Origin: Gnetum montanum
Lineage: Eukaryota > Streptophyta > Gnetopsida > Gnetales > Gnetaceae
Length of the DNA stretch: 64,000 nucleotides
Assembly: GCA_015680685.1 (NCBI GenBank)
Contig: MNCI01000970.1
Span: forward strand, 148,832 to 212,831
Direction: 5' to 3'
The notes beneath the pieces were generated by a model, which did not search any database, was not told where the DNA came from, and saw only the letters and a list, made by a program, of their open reading frames with translations. Numbering within the stretch: position 1 is the stretch's first letter; every line of letters starts with the position of its first letter. Below are positions 21,158 to 32,145 of the stretch, piece by piece. Made by a program: the position numbers and the translations under genes.

Positions 21158-24046
21158 TGTTGGTGATTGTTTGGGACCAAACCACCAACATTGGATGGCC
21201 TTTAGGTCTTGCAACCTTGGGGGTCACAAGATCGAAGGTGTTCTTCATATAGGATTTAGGTGTTTGCTTGTCTTTGTCAACACCAAGGCCCAAATACCTA
21301 CAAATAGACTTAGTAGTTATAAAATGAACTAATCGTGAGTATGTCTTTGCTATTGTGAATGTTAAAATGGTTGGGTTATGTATGAAACTGTAATTAGCTA
21401 TCATAAAGAAGATTCAACTATCTTTGTCAAATAGTGTGAGTTATTAGAAATTCCTATTTTGTCTAATCACTTAGTCTATATGGTCCCTATAGTATATTAA
21501 TTGTAATAAAAAAAATTTACAAAAATATTTGAGCATAATTTTGTCAATCTACTCCTAATTTACCCTAGATAGAAAGTTCCATAAGGAAACTAGAAATAGA
21601 GCAAGATTCAATGGACTTAGAAAGGGAAAGAAAAGAAAGCAGATTTGCATAAAATCTCAAATATTTAAGCAAGATAAATTGACATGAGGAAACACTTCGC
21701 AATAAAGCTATTCTAATTCAATCTAACTATGAATTGTTCAAACCTTCTAAGCTCAACAAGAAATTTTATAAAAGACAATCTTATTATACTACCAAAAATG
21801 TTGTGTAAATGAAAAGTCTGAGTCTCTATTTTGGCTAGTAAATAGTTGTCAAAGATTTCATTCAAAAATGCATTCAAAAATTTGATAGGATTGAAAAACC
21901 AAGGTAATACACTCTAAAATAATGAAGCTATTTCATTCATCTCAAAATACCAAAGATTTTCCTAGATCTTCTGTGCTAAAAACAAGTAATTTCACTAAGA
22001 CATTACTATTAAATTACTCTTGAGGCCTTTTAACAACATAAGATTTTCTATGGTAAATCTTAATATAAGTCTAATATTTTGCAAAAACATAGCTATAAAA
22101 GCAACCTAGGACAAATCCCAAAATTATATTCCAAGCATGATACTATCTAAACCATTAGCTAAGCAACTAAAACAAAATGAAAAAGAATAAACTCATAAGA
22201 TTATAGCAAAGAAGCCAAATTGATGTCTTTAATAAGCCATGCATTTACAATCTTTAATATCCTTCAAAGTTGCTCCACCTCTTTTCCCTTTTTAGTTCTA
22301 CCCTTGCAGCCTTTATATAGTAGCCTTAGGGTAGTTACAATAATCATGAGAGGTTAAGATGAACAAAAAATATCTAGATAATTTATTCATAACTACTTTA
22401 AAGTTGTGAGAAAATTTAGCTAAAGTTGGCAAGTGTCATACATCCTTACAAATATCTATGAGATCAAATTAGAACTTCCCTAGGAAGTTATAACTTCTAT
22501 ATAAAGTTACAATTTGTAGAAACTAAAGGTATATTTGACACTTGTCCATAAATTTCCTTCCTTCTTTCTTAAATAACAAAGTTTCTTTTACTTATACGTA
22601 TATTGTTATGATCAAAGTATATAAAACATCAAGCTTGTATTAAAAAAATCTTTTGTGTTATACTATAGGACAATCGTTAAGATAAAAATATTTTCAAATA
22701 AGGACATCCATCGTGTATGATGCCTGTGGCCATGAAAACTTATTTGCTGCATTTTTAATTATCATTCATTGTTCTTGGAAGCAAGACAAGTGGTTGTAGC
22801 TATTTTTTACACAGAATAGATCGATTGCTATTAGCTTCAGATCATACCACCTTCACTTCTGGCAATGATTTCATTGGAACAGTAGGCATTAGCATCAACA
22901 TAGGTTGTGGTGTTAGTTCTGGCATAGGTTTAGGCTACAAGAGGTCACGCGTCATTGTTACCCTCATCTTGTTGACACAGTAAAATGAAACATCAAGAAC
23001 ATGTACTTGGTGTTCCATCTTTTGCAATGGTGGTGCTCAGTCATGTTGATCTTCTCCTATGCACACATTGTTGAATGTATTCTTGCCACCAATGGCATTA
23101 CTCTACTAGAGGATGTACTCTACAAATAAGTAAACAAAGCTGCATCATGACCATTTGGCCACTGATGCTCTGCATATAAAACAATCATATTTTTTTTTAT
23201 AATAATGTTAGGGCTTATTTTCAATGTTGATGCAGATGATGTTGTTGATGTTGAAACAACAGTGTCGTCACTGGTAGCGGAGCTACTGTGAAATCAACAC
23301 TTTGCTTCCCACCATCATAGTTAGGGTTAATGAGTCTACAATGCTTTTCCTTTCTTTTTTAGGGATGTCAATGACATTGATGTCCTTCATTTGAAAATCG
23401 TAGAGTGATTCCAAGGCCCTCTCTTAATTTCAATCTTGTTTACATAAATTGTGTTATTAATCATTATTCTCTAGTTTTTTTTGTCTTTGTTTATTTTTCT
23501 TATTTCTATTCATTTAACGCATGCAACTGCAATCATATTTGGGCTTGAATTTGTATTTTTGTCTTGTTTTAATTTAGCAAGTAACCCCATCCTTAACATG
23601 GTTCTTCATCTATTATGGGTTTTCATTTAACGCAGAGCCTACATTTTTTCTCTCCCATACCATTTCAAAAATCTAACACCATAACGTTAACTTTTATTTT
23701 CTCTATGGATCTTCTTGTATGTGTGATAGTTCTAAGTGTGAGATAGGAAAACCAACAAACATACTTCATGTAAATTAATCAGTGGTCTTAGTCTCTAAAT
23801 TTTGAAAATTCTAGAGCATTAATGATGTGAACATGCCAACTCCCTCTCTACCCTTTGATTAAATTTTAGTATCAAAGTAAAAATAACTTTAGGTTGAGCA
23901 ATGCATCATCATACCACATAATTTAAATCTACTTTCTACACATTAATAAGTAGAACTTGTATATCACCAACATGCCCAACTCCAATAATTTTCTTTTCAA
24001 ACCAGGCACATTTTACTACTACTCCAAGAAATGGTCTTATGTGATA
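21158..24046 (-). repeat. 5' LTR of element G
   Basis: 2889 bp, pairs with 3118-5989. It starts at the low edge with TGTTGGTGATTG and ends at the high edge with TATGTGATA, a change from the CA end seen in the other copy. The many substitutions and small indels between the copies show an old insertion. No coding region is seen. Confidence 0.85.
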
Positions 24047-24051
24047 AGTAC

Positions 24052-26610
24052 CTTGCTAGACTTTTCCCCAAAAGATGTTAAAACCCAACTTCAAAAATCT
24101 CCCATGTGACTAATCATCACTTCTAGTGGGGAGTGGTACATGGGAGAGACTTATCTCTTCTAGAATAACAAGCAGCCAAATGCCACTATAAAGATCCAGG
24201 ACATCAATGTGTTGTAGTCAATGAAGGTCATCTTTGAGGCCCTTGGCTTACCTGAAACTAAGACCAATTTGGTAGAGTTCTCTACACAAATGGACCTAGA
24301 GGTTAAAAAGAAGTGGATCCAGCAATGCTATAGAGTGAACTACAAGGAGTATGGTGCACTCACCATGGCAAAATGTGCATACTTCAAAATAGTGGCCTAC
24401 CACCTCAATCTGATGGTGAGGCCCAACAAGGTGATTTCCTTCTTCACCTAAGTGTGCACCACTCTGAGCAAGAAATTTCCCATTAACCTCCCACAACTAA
24501 ACTATTTGAATAAAGAAAAGTGATTTAAAGAAAATGAATGTGGGAGGAAGGCACCAAAAATTATGCAAAAGGGAAGGGATAGCCTGCTACACCAATGACA
24601 CATTGAGACATGTTCCTACTACCTCTTGGGCAAAAATGATAAAGGACAAGGTCCCTACCATGAACAAGGAAGAGGAGTAGCCACCACCACCACCCACTCA
24701 TGAAACAATGCAAAGGCATGTGCTACTATAGAGCACATGCAAAAGCTTTGAGAGTAACTCTTACAGTAGCAGCAAGTAGGTTCGAGTGATGACCCATCTA
24801 TCTACCAACCAACCTTGAGTCATCTGAATGAGGTAACTTGAACGATAAGCTATTTGAAGACACAATGCCAACTTTCTCTATCCAATGAATGCAAGAACAT
24901 GTGTGATCAAATCCTAGTGTCTAAGAGGTAATGGTGTTCATTCCAGGATAACAACAGTTCCCAGAAATCTCTAGAAATGCCACTACCTTTTTAGTGCACT
25001 TGCAAGAGGGAGATGGGGCAACTATCTTGATGATGTAGAATCAAGGATAAGGAAATGGTGGTCAAGGTAGTAGCAAACAGAGCTGCCAAGGTCCTAAATG
25101 TTACTGTGGCATCTATGCCCAATAGTGATGTACACAAAGATGTGTAGACATCTGCAAGAATGATCAATGGGATATTTAGTGTGACCCAGCACAAGGAGTT
25201 GCTAGAATGATTGGTGGAAACTCAACAACTAATTTCGAAGGTCTTTGACCTTTCAGATGACATCATTGCTACCTAGTCAGCACTATTGGAGGCAAGGGGC
25301 AAGAGCATCATCACAAAGGCTAAACTTGAAATAGCCAAAGATAAGAATTAGCACTTGGCTGTAGAGGTTACTAAACTTGGAGCCTACCTCATTGATCCCA
25401 TAGTACTCAGCCAAGCAGTAATCAAGGATGAAGCTTTTTAGCAACTTCAATCCAAACTTCAACAAGCTAAGTACACAAACAAGTTAGCGATCTTTGACCT
25501 ATCCTTAGCTTACACCACCATCTATAACATTCAAAAGGACTTGTTGAATGTTCATCAAGAGAATGTAAATCTAAGGATAATCATCACATGCACACTATCA
25601 AGCTCCAAAAGGAGCACATGGTTGAATGTATGAGATAGTAGCAAAAGCAGCTTGCCAAGGTGAAAATGGACCTAAGGAGGTTGGCAATAAAGAATCATAA
25701 TCTCTCCATGGAGGAGGTCTATGCCTTTCACCAAAGATTTGCAATCGAAATCACTGCCTAGAAGAACAAGGCTCTAAAATTCAAATGGGTCAAGAACCAC
25801 TACAGATACTAGGTTGGTTTATAGAAGAAGATCAACAAAAAAGAAATCAAACTGATGAAGGCAAAGGTGAATGAGGCCCTCCAGCAGCTCCAACAAGGAG
25901 CTGACATGTCATAGCTTATCTTTGATGGGCTGAATGTGTACAGCAAAGCTAAAATTCACCTCAAGGAGCTACAGATCGAGGAGATGATCGAATACATGGA
26001 GCTCGCCAACCTCTACTATGCAAACTTGGCAATGCTAACTACTGAAAGGCCAAGGTTAGATTTGGAAAAGAAAGTGGCTAGCTCATACCTATTGTACAAG
26101 GCTGAGTTCAAGCACCATAAGGAGACCAAGCAAAAGCTTGAAATAGTGAATGTTGAACTCGATGTTCTCAAGTAATGCTTCACTAATTAGAGATCCACAG
26201 TTGAGAATTTGGCTAGAAGGTTGAATGACTACCAAGAGCTGTAAAACGTTGTCAAAACATTTGACATTGAACGAAAATAATTCATAGCCTGGTTCGTTAA
26301 TGTGAAGGTGTTGTTTCCTACAATGCCCTATCCTTGGAATGTTCCCATACCAACTCACATTGGTAATGCTGCATAAACCATGTATGATCCTAGGAGTAAG
26401 AAGAAGAAGATGAAGGCATTGTTGGATGCTTTCTATCTTCTACCAAAAGTCACAACTACAACCGAACAGCCACAAGCATAGCCTCAACCACAACATTCGT
26501 GTGCATCGAAGGCAAGAGAAGGTCCTTCGGCATCTTAAGAACCTCCATCGCCTAGGACTGTTTGATTTTCTTCCTCATCTTCAAGTCACCAAAGGAGTTG
26601 TGCTATTAAT
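24052..26610 (+). pseudogene. ORF2 of element H, 3' fragment (broken)
   Basis: Continues ORF2 of H after the G insertion. The block at 24221-24451 has LVEFSTQMDLEVKKKW, ALTMAKCAYFKIVAYHLNLM and RPNKVISFF, which aligns with the ORF2 domain of N (DLDVRKDWLEKAYG, LTMEERIYFKIGTYHLFPM). The tail at 25936-26175 is charged and helical (IEYMELANLYYANLAML, LEKKVASSYLLYKAEFKHHK), again like N. Many in-frame stops and shifts. The C-terminal part is Pro/Gln/Ser-rich and fades out before H's polypurine tract. Same family as N ORF2; function unknown. Confidence 0.65.
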
Positions 26611-26815
26611 TTTTATCATGGTGTTCAATTTTGTTATCATGAATACCAAATCTTGTAATGATTGTAAGTGCATACACTTGGGCACTTAGTGTTTGTTTAT
26701 GTTTGTTTGTATGTCAGTAGTTAGTCAACAATCCTATACCTTTCCAAAATTTTATAAGAAACATGTTTCTCCTTTTGTTCACTCGAGGATGAGTTTTCAT
26801 TTAGTCATGGAGGTA

Positions 26816-27644
26816 TGATGAGTTGTCATTTTTTGGCTGTATTGACAGGATCCCATCGATGCAATCCCATCAACATGATTACATCGATGCAGGGTTTGAC
26901 ACATTGATGCATACACGTTGACACAGTGTCTTATCTTACCTATAAATATGCGCTCACCAACTACATTTATGGCATCCATTCATTAGTAGCTAGCCGAACT
27001 CTTGCATTTTTATTTCTCTAGAGTTAGAATATTTTTTAAGTGCCTACAGTAGGAGTAAGCAATGTACAGATCTTTATTCTAGCACTATTGTACCTAAGCA
27101 CCTTAGTGTAAACTAAGGACGACCTTTCCTCATAAACCTTGTAGCACTTGGACTTAGCCTAATGTTTACTTTATGCATTTATTATCCAAGCATTTTACTT
27201 TAATGCATTTAATTAATTAAATTATAGCAATAATTAAAGCATATAAGTACGACCATCTTGAGCATACACTTAATGCTTGGTAATCCTAATAGTGCTTAAT
27301 AATTGGTAACCCAGTAGCATTGTAACGTGTTCAAGATGTGTATGGAAGATGGAAACAAATTCTTATGTTACGACTAGTTAAGCATTAATTAGTTATTAGA
27401 TTAATTAAGCATATAAATACTTTATTTTAGGCACTTAGGTGATTTAAACAATAAACATAAAATGATAAAAATCATATGCCTTAGTTACACTTAACCATAC
27501 ACTTACATTTCACAAGTGAAGATGAGAAGACAATAATCACGCTTGTTAGATTTACTACCTAGACCTAGTGTATTTAGAGAGCTAAAGTCTACGGAATTCA
27601 ACTCGATTTCTTAGTGAACACTAGCATTTTGTATGTGCTCATCA
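26816..27644 (+). repeat. 3' LTR of element H
   Basis: 829 bp. It starts TGATGAGTTGTCATTTT and ends TGCTCATCA, the same terminal design as N. It is preceded by the polypurine tract GTCATGGAGGTA (N has GTCATGGGGGTA). The sequence after it, agcaa (27645-27649), would be the TSD; its partner lies outside the window. The H LTR body is clearly diverged from N, keeping similar R/U5 features near its end. Confidence 0.8.
26855..26948 (+). promoter_or_regulatory. LTR core promoter of H: ATCGAT-type array and TATA box
   Basis: Cores start at 26855 (ATCGAT), 26869 (ATCAAC, degenerate), 26883 (ATCGAT), 26903 (ATTGAT) and 26917 (GTTGAC, degenerate). TATAAATA follows at 26941-26948 after 18 bp. Counted from TATA outward the steps are 14, 20, 14 and 14 bp, the same series as in the N 5' LTR, although the core sequence differs. 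Confidence 0.7.
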
Positions 27645-27649
27645 AGCAA

Positions 27650-28400
27650 TATATCATCCACATTAAATGCTAATAGTATTTATAGTGTTTCATTGATCTT
27701 CCAATAGAATAAATTTATATCTTTAATTGATTTTTTAAATTCATGATTTTTCATAAATGCCTCTATCTATTAGTACAATGTTCTTGGGCTTGTTTCAATC
27801 TATGTAAGGCTTCCTTTAACTTGCATACTAAATTTTTATCTTATATGATTCCTTTTGATTGATCCATAGATATTTTTTCTTCCAACTCTCCATACAAGAA
27901 TGTATATTTCACATCAATCTAGTATAACAACTTCTAGTAGTTTCAAGGTGTTATCACAATCATCACTCTAAAAATCTAGTTTTAGCAATTAGGGCAAATG
28001 TCTCTTTATAGTCAATTCCTTCTTACTAAAGGAAACCTTTAGTGATAAGTCTAGCCTTATACTTATCCAAATTTCCATCATCTTTCAACTTCATAGTGAA
28101 TACCCATGTATTTCTTATAACATTATTGTTGTTTGGCTTTGGTACCAAATCCCATACTTTTCTTTAATCATCAGATCATATTCAGCCCACATGGCATCTT
28201 TCTAATGTAGTTTTATCAATGCCTCCTTCACATTCTTTGAAGCTTTATTATCTAGGATGTTCGTACATTGACAATTTTCTTTTTGTGGTTGTCTCCATTG
28301 ATTTCTTGTCCCTCCTAGTTAATTTATATCTCTTGGTAGTATCTATCTTGCATTTTAAATGATTTTATATCACTATTTTGGCATTTTTCTTTGATTATCT
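27650..28400 (-). pseudogene. Copia reverse transcriptase (degenerate)
   Basis: On minus the region reads KGFTQKEGIDYKETFALIAK, then YQIDVKYTFLYGELEEKI and a HRLKQAQ-like segment, in shifting frames. These correspond to the conserved copia RT blocks (QxDVxxAFLxGxLxExI, LKQAPR). The YVDDML box appears as a frameshifted remnant around 27640-27665, beside the H insertion. Confidence 0.7.
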
Positions 28401-28926
28401 TGGGATTTTTTATTTTTTTTACAATGAGCTTCTTAAGTACCTTGAATATTTTATACCTCTTCATGGTCTCTCCCTAAGCTAAGAGTTTCAACATGATAGT
28501 CAAGTTCCTTGGATTCTCCTTCTTAGTATACTTCTCCATCAAGATCTTTGACTCTATCTATCTATAGAACATGTCTCCATGTTATTTCACTAATCAAACT
28601 ATTCTCATGACATACTACATCTTTTAATATTATAAGATTTTGGATGTCATCATCCTAAATATTGTAACCTTTTGTGTGTTCACCTATGAAGGTTTCTTTC
28701 CTTGCTTCAATTGTGCACATGGTAATATACCTTGCATTTGAATACTCTCAAAGGTTCAACTTTCAATTTCTTTCTACTCCATATCTTATTTGAACATTTG
28801 AAGCTTAATGTAGTAGTTGGACTTCTATTCAGAATATGGACTACTATCTGTACAACTTCTCCCTACAAAATTTTGTTTAGATTTTCTTGGAATAGCATAC
28901 ATCTAACCATCTTATCTATGCTTTGG

Positions 28927-28952
28927 TTTTTTTTTTTTTTTTTTTTTTTTTT
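28927..28952. repeat. T26 homopolymer in the copia relic
   Basis: 26 consecutive T on plus inside the copia integrase region. It may mark the poly(A) tail of a small minus-strand retroposed insertion, or be a slippage product. No flanking body was recognised. Confidence 0.6.
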
Positions 28953-28963
28953 GCTCCTTCATT

Positions 28964-29480
28964 TTATTGGGTTAAGCATACTTTTGTTAGTTGATGAATA
29001 ATTCCTTTATTGTTAAGGAATGTCTCAAATTTTTGTGACATATTTTGTACCATTATCAAGCCAAAACTTCTTGATTTTCCATCACATTGTTTCTCCACAA
29101 ACTTATTGAATTTTATGAAAGTATCAAAGGCTTCACTGTTTGTTGTAAAAAGATACACCCATATTTTCCATCAGTGATCATCTATGAATGTTATAAAATA
29201 CCTATTCCCATCTTTGGTCTATATATCGCATAACTTTTAATATCTAAATGAATTAGATCCAACATAGACTTGATGGTACTCTTCCATTTATGTAGAAATG
29301 GTGTCATTGCATATCTTTCCAATACATAAGATTTGCAAAATTGAATTTCCTTTGTACCAAGGTTTAGTAACCCTTCCACTATTTTTGGTAGTTTCTTCAT
29401 ATATGTTGTATTAAGGTGTCCAAATCTCACATGCCATAACTTTTATTGCAATTTAATTATGTGTAACAAAGTACATAGAT
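28964..29480 (-). pseudogene. Copia integrase with GAG-pre-integrase segment (degenerate)
   Basis: On minus, 29191-29430 reads MRFGHLNTTYMKKLPKIVEG, then a segment like CKSYVLERYAMTPF, which is the HHCC pre-integrase region of copia. 28964-29158 reads FIKFNKFVEKQCDGKSRSF, then FETFLNNKGIIHQLT, which is the integrase core with its GIxHQLT motif. Catalytic residues are partly lost and stops separate the blocks. Confidence 0.75.
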
Positions 29481-29949
29481 TTTGTTAGTGAATTCAATGT
29501 AAACACTTAATTATTTTCTTTTGTATCAGCAACCGTTTTGTTTTTCTTTGGTCTATAATTTGACAATGCATTTGGTCATCCTTTTCTTTCTTAAATATCA
29601 TCCACTTTTCTGATTTCACTAATTCAGCAATGGAATCAACAAACATCAAGTTGTATCCTTCTACTTCTAGGGCATAGTAGACATCTTTGATTTTTAGAGA
29701 TATTTGATTGAATTTTACAACCTCTTCAACTAGTTTGTAGCTACTTAGGTCTCATGTTGTTATTATGGCTCCTCCACTCATAGACAAATTCATTTATTTA
29801 AACATCCTTATTCTTTCATGTGAGTCATTCTTTTCACAAAATCATTGAAGGATGAGGATCTGATCATTGATTACTTGATGTATTTGATTTAACCTTAAGC
29901 CATTTTTTTGTGGTTGTCTTCTTATGTTTCTATTCCTCCTTGCATAAGC

Positions 29950-30720
29950 TTTTATTGAGCATGAGTAGCTTTTGGATTCTTTAAACTAAACAAACAATTT
30001 TTATAGTTGTGTCCCTTCTTACCACAAATAATGTGTAGATCATCATCAGTTGGCTTTTCTATTTTTTGAAAGTTGTTTTTTCTTATCATTCTTAAAATTT
30101 CTTTTTTATCCTAATTGGCACATAACCTTTTCAACTATTTTTTCTTCTTGTTTCATTTTTTTTTTCTCTTTTAGTTGTAATTTAATATTATATTCTTCTA
30201 GCAAGGCACCTAATAGGCTTTATTTAATATATGATTCATCCAAGTATATTCCTTCATTCTCTAATCTTGATCTTAGATCATTGATCTCAATGGTTAAATT
30301 AGCGATTGATTAATTTGGTTTTATTTAAAGATTTCTTAGCTTGTTCATTAACTACTTCTTCCTAGATTCATCAACTAATCCATACATTTTCTCCAAGATT
30401 TACCAAATCTTATGGGGTTCATTCATTCCTTGGATATGTATTGTATTTCAAGGGTAATATTCATCTTGATGGGCAAGGCTACCAGCTGATCCATCTCTTT
30501 ATCTTCATTTGTAAGAGCCTTCTTGGGATATTTTGTTGTATTCCAAAGTTCATTGGCACTCATCAATAACTTCATCATTTCAACCCAAATACAGAAGTTG
30601 GCTTTCGTCAAAGGATATTTTCTAGAATAGTCACTTTTCCAACTAGGATCTTCCTCCTTTGCTTCTCTACAAGGGTAAATCTCTACAATTCTCTATTCAA
30701 TACTTCTATTTTCTTATCTT
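29950..30720 (-). pseudogene. Copia gag (UBN2-type) with zinc knuckle (degenerate)
   Basis: On minus, 30423-30611 reads WVEMMKLLMSANELWNTTK, then a segment with LVALPIKMNI, resembling the UBN2-type gag of copia elements. Near 30010-30045 the frame reads ICGKKGHNYKNC, a CCHC zinc-knuckle remnant. Broken by stops. Confidence 0.6.
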
Positions 30721-30779
30721 AGTCTATCTTTTTCTTGGGGGTTCCATTGCTACTTTAATTTTCTTCATCTTCATGTTTT

Positions 30780-30900
30780 GGCTCTAGTTCCATGTTGAAC
30801 ATTATGTTTGTTTACCAAGATCTTAAAACACAAAAAAAATAATAGAATGGCTCTAATACCATGTTGAACCTCACATTTATTTACTAAGATCTTAAAACAT
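30780..30900 (-). repeat. Duplicated copia LTR edge and primer site
   Basis: Two copies offset by 69 bp (30780-30831 and 30849-30900) of a segment that contains GCTCTA, CATGTTGAAC and AAGATCTTAAAACA. The second copy has the better initiator-Met primer site (minus TGGTATTAGAGC), so 30862 is taken as the true LTR edge and the first as a duplication of LTR end plus primer site. Confidence 0.55.
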
Positions 30901-31450
30901 AAAAAGATAAAAGAATTAACAACAATAATTTTCATTTGTTACGATCAAGTGTTATGTACAAAGGTTATATAAATTTAACAATAAACATATGAATATAAAT
31001 CTTAATCCACACATCCACAAATCAAAGCAACTTGTTTCTTATATATCTACAGTAAAAGTCTTTTGTTCCTTGGCACAGAATCCTCTTACTTGGTTTGGTT
31101 CCGCTTAGCTCCCAATTCACAAACATGGTTGTTTCCTATCTAAGATGTCTTTGTGAATTCCAATGCACCTCACTCCTCTCTTAATGTAGTTTCTTTCACA
31201 TTAATTGCCATAGTTTCCTTCACATTAATTACCATGGTCTTACTTTGATCCTACTTCATTTTACATCCTTGTACCATCACATTTTTTCTTAGTTGGTCAC
31301 TTAACTTTTCATAACTAATCTTTAATCTTTATTTCCATTTTATTATATGGTTCTATAGTTTTTCTCAACTTTTAACATAGATTCTACATACTATTCTATT
31401 TTATGTACACAAAATACAAGAGATCCATTTTGTATACATATATTCTTATC

Positions 31451-32145
31451 AATTCCATCTAATAGATGAAATCTTCGAACTCAATTCTTACATGAAGATG
31501 AATTGGTACTACAATAGATACTATGTAGAAAACAAGTCATCATGTGCACTTTTCTCTCTATTTTAACATTGCACTTCATTAAAAGACATTTACATATGCT
31601 CGCTGCATGAAAAATATTTGTATAACTCTATTTACCTCCCTCTAGAATTCAAATGATCTTAACAATATCATCATCCTTTTCAATTGCAACCTTTAACTAT
31701 TTTCTATATCTTATAAGTAATCTTAACACTATTTACTCTTATTATTTACAGTTTATTGCTTCAATGTGATCTAAATAAATAAGAAAGTTGCACATAAATA
31801 AGGAGGTAGCTTTTCATAGAAACCAATGCTAAAAGAAAACTCAGGTAACGAACCCCATTTTAATGTCACTTAAAGCCATGGACAGAATTCAAAAAGACGT
31901 TGCAATGTCTTCCTTCAGATTCAATTTGCAATGCAATTATCTGCTAAGCTACCAGGGTAAGAAAAATGTCTTATTTCAGTAAAACACGGCGATCGTAATT
32001 CTTATAATGCTTTCAGGGATAGAGCCAACATAATACATATGAACACCGAACATGAGCCTGAGTAAATGATGTTTGACCATACCTAAACAATATATGTCAG
32101 GCCAAACACATCTGCGTTTTTTGGCACCGTGATGTTCTTTCTTTC
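31451..32145. other. Spacer between copia relic and host gene
   Basis: AT-rich, with no coding or repeat feature that I can support. The part close to 32145 is probably the 3' untranslated region of the minus-strand gene that follows. Confidence 0.4.

Larger units (their letters stand above)
3118..24046 (-). mobile_element. Element G: large Ty3/gypsy element with 2.9-kb LTRs, containing N
   Basis: Two direct LTRs of about 2.9 kb (3118-5989 and 21158-24046) flank an interior that reads, on minus, as gag, PR, extra RNase H, RT, RNase H and integrase. Flanks are GGTAC (3113-3117) and AGTAC (24047-24051), a 5-bp TSD with one difference. Without the nested 8.3-kb N the element is about 12.7 kb. 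LTR copies differ at many scattered positions and all coding regions carry stops, so G is old. The extra RNase H and long LTRs suggest the Tat/Ogre side of Ty3/gypsy, though the domain order is unusual. Confidence 0.85.
27645..31450 (-). mobile_element. Ty1/copia element, degenerate 5' part
   Basis: On minus: LTR from about 31.45 kb down to 30862, primer site, gag, integrase, then RT running into the H insertion. The 3' remainder would be left of the window, beyond H. All frames are broken. The order integrase before RT is diagnostic of Ty1/copia. The upper LTR boundary is not resolved. A minus TATA-like ATTTATATAACC lies near 30968-30979. Confidence 0.75.
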
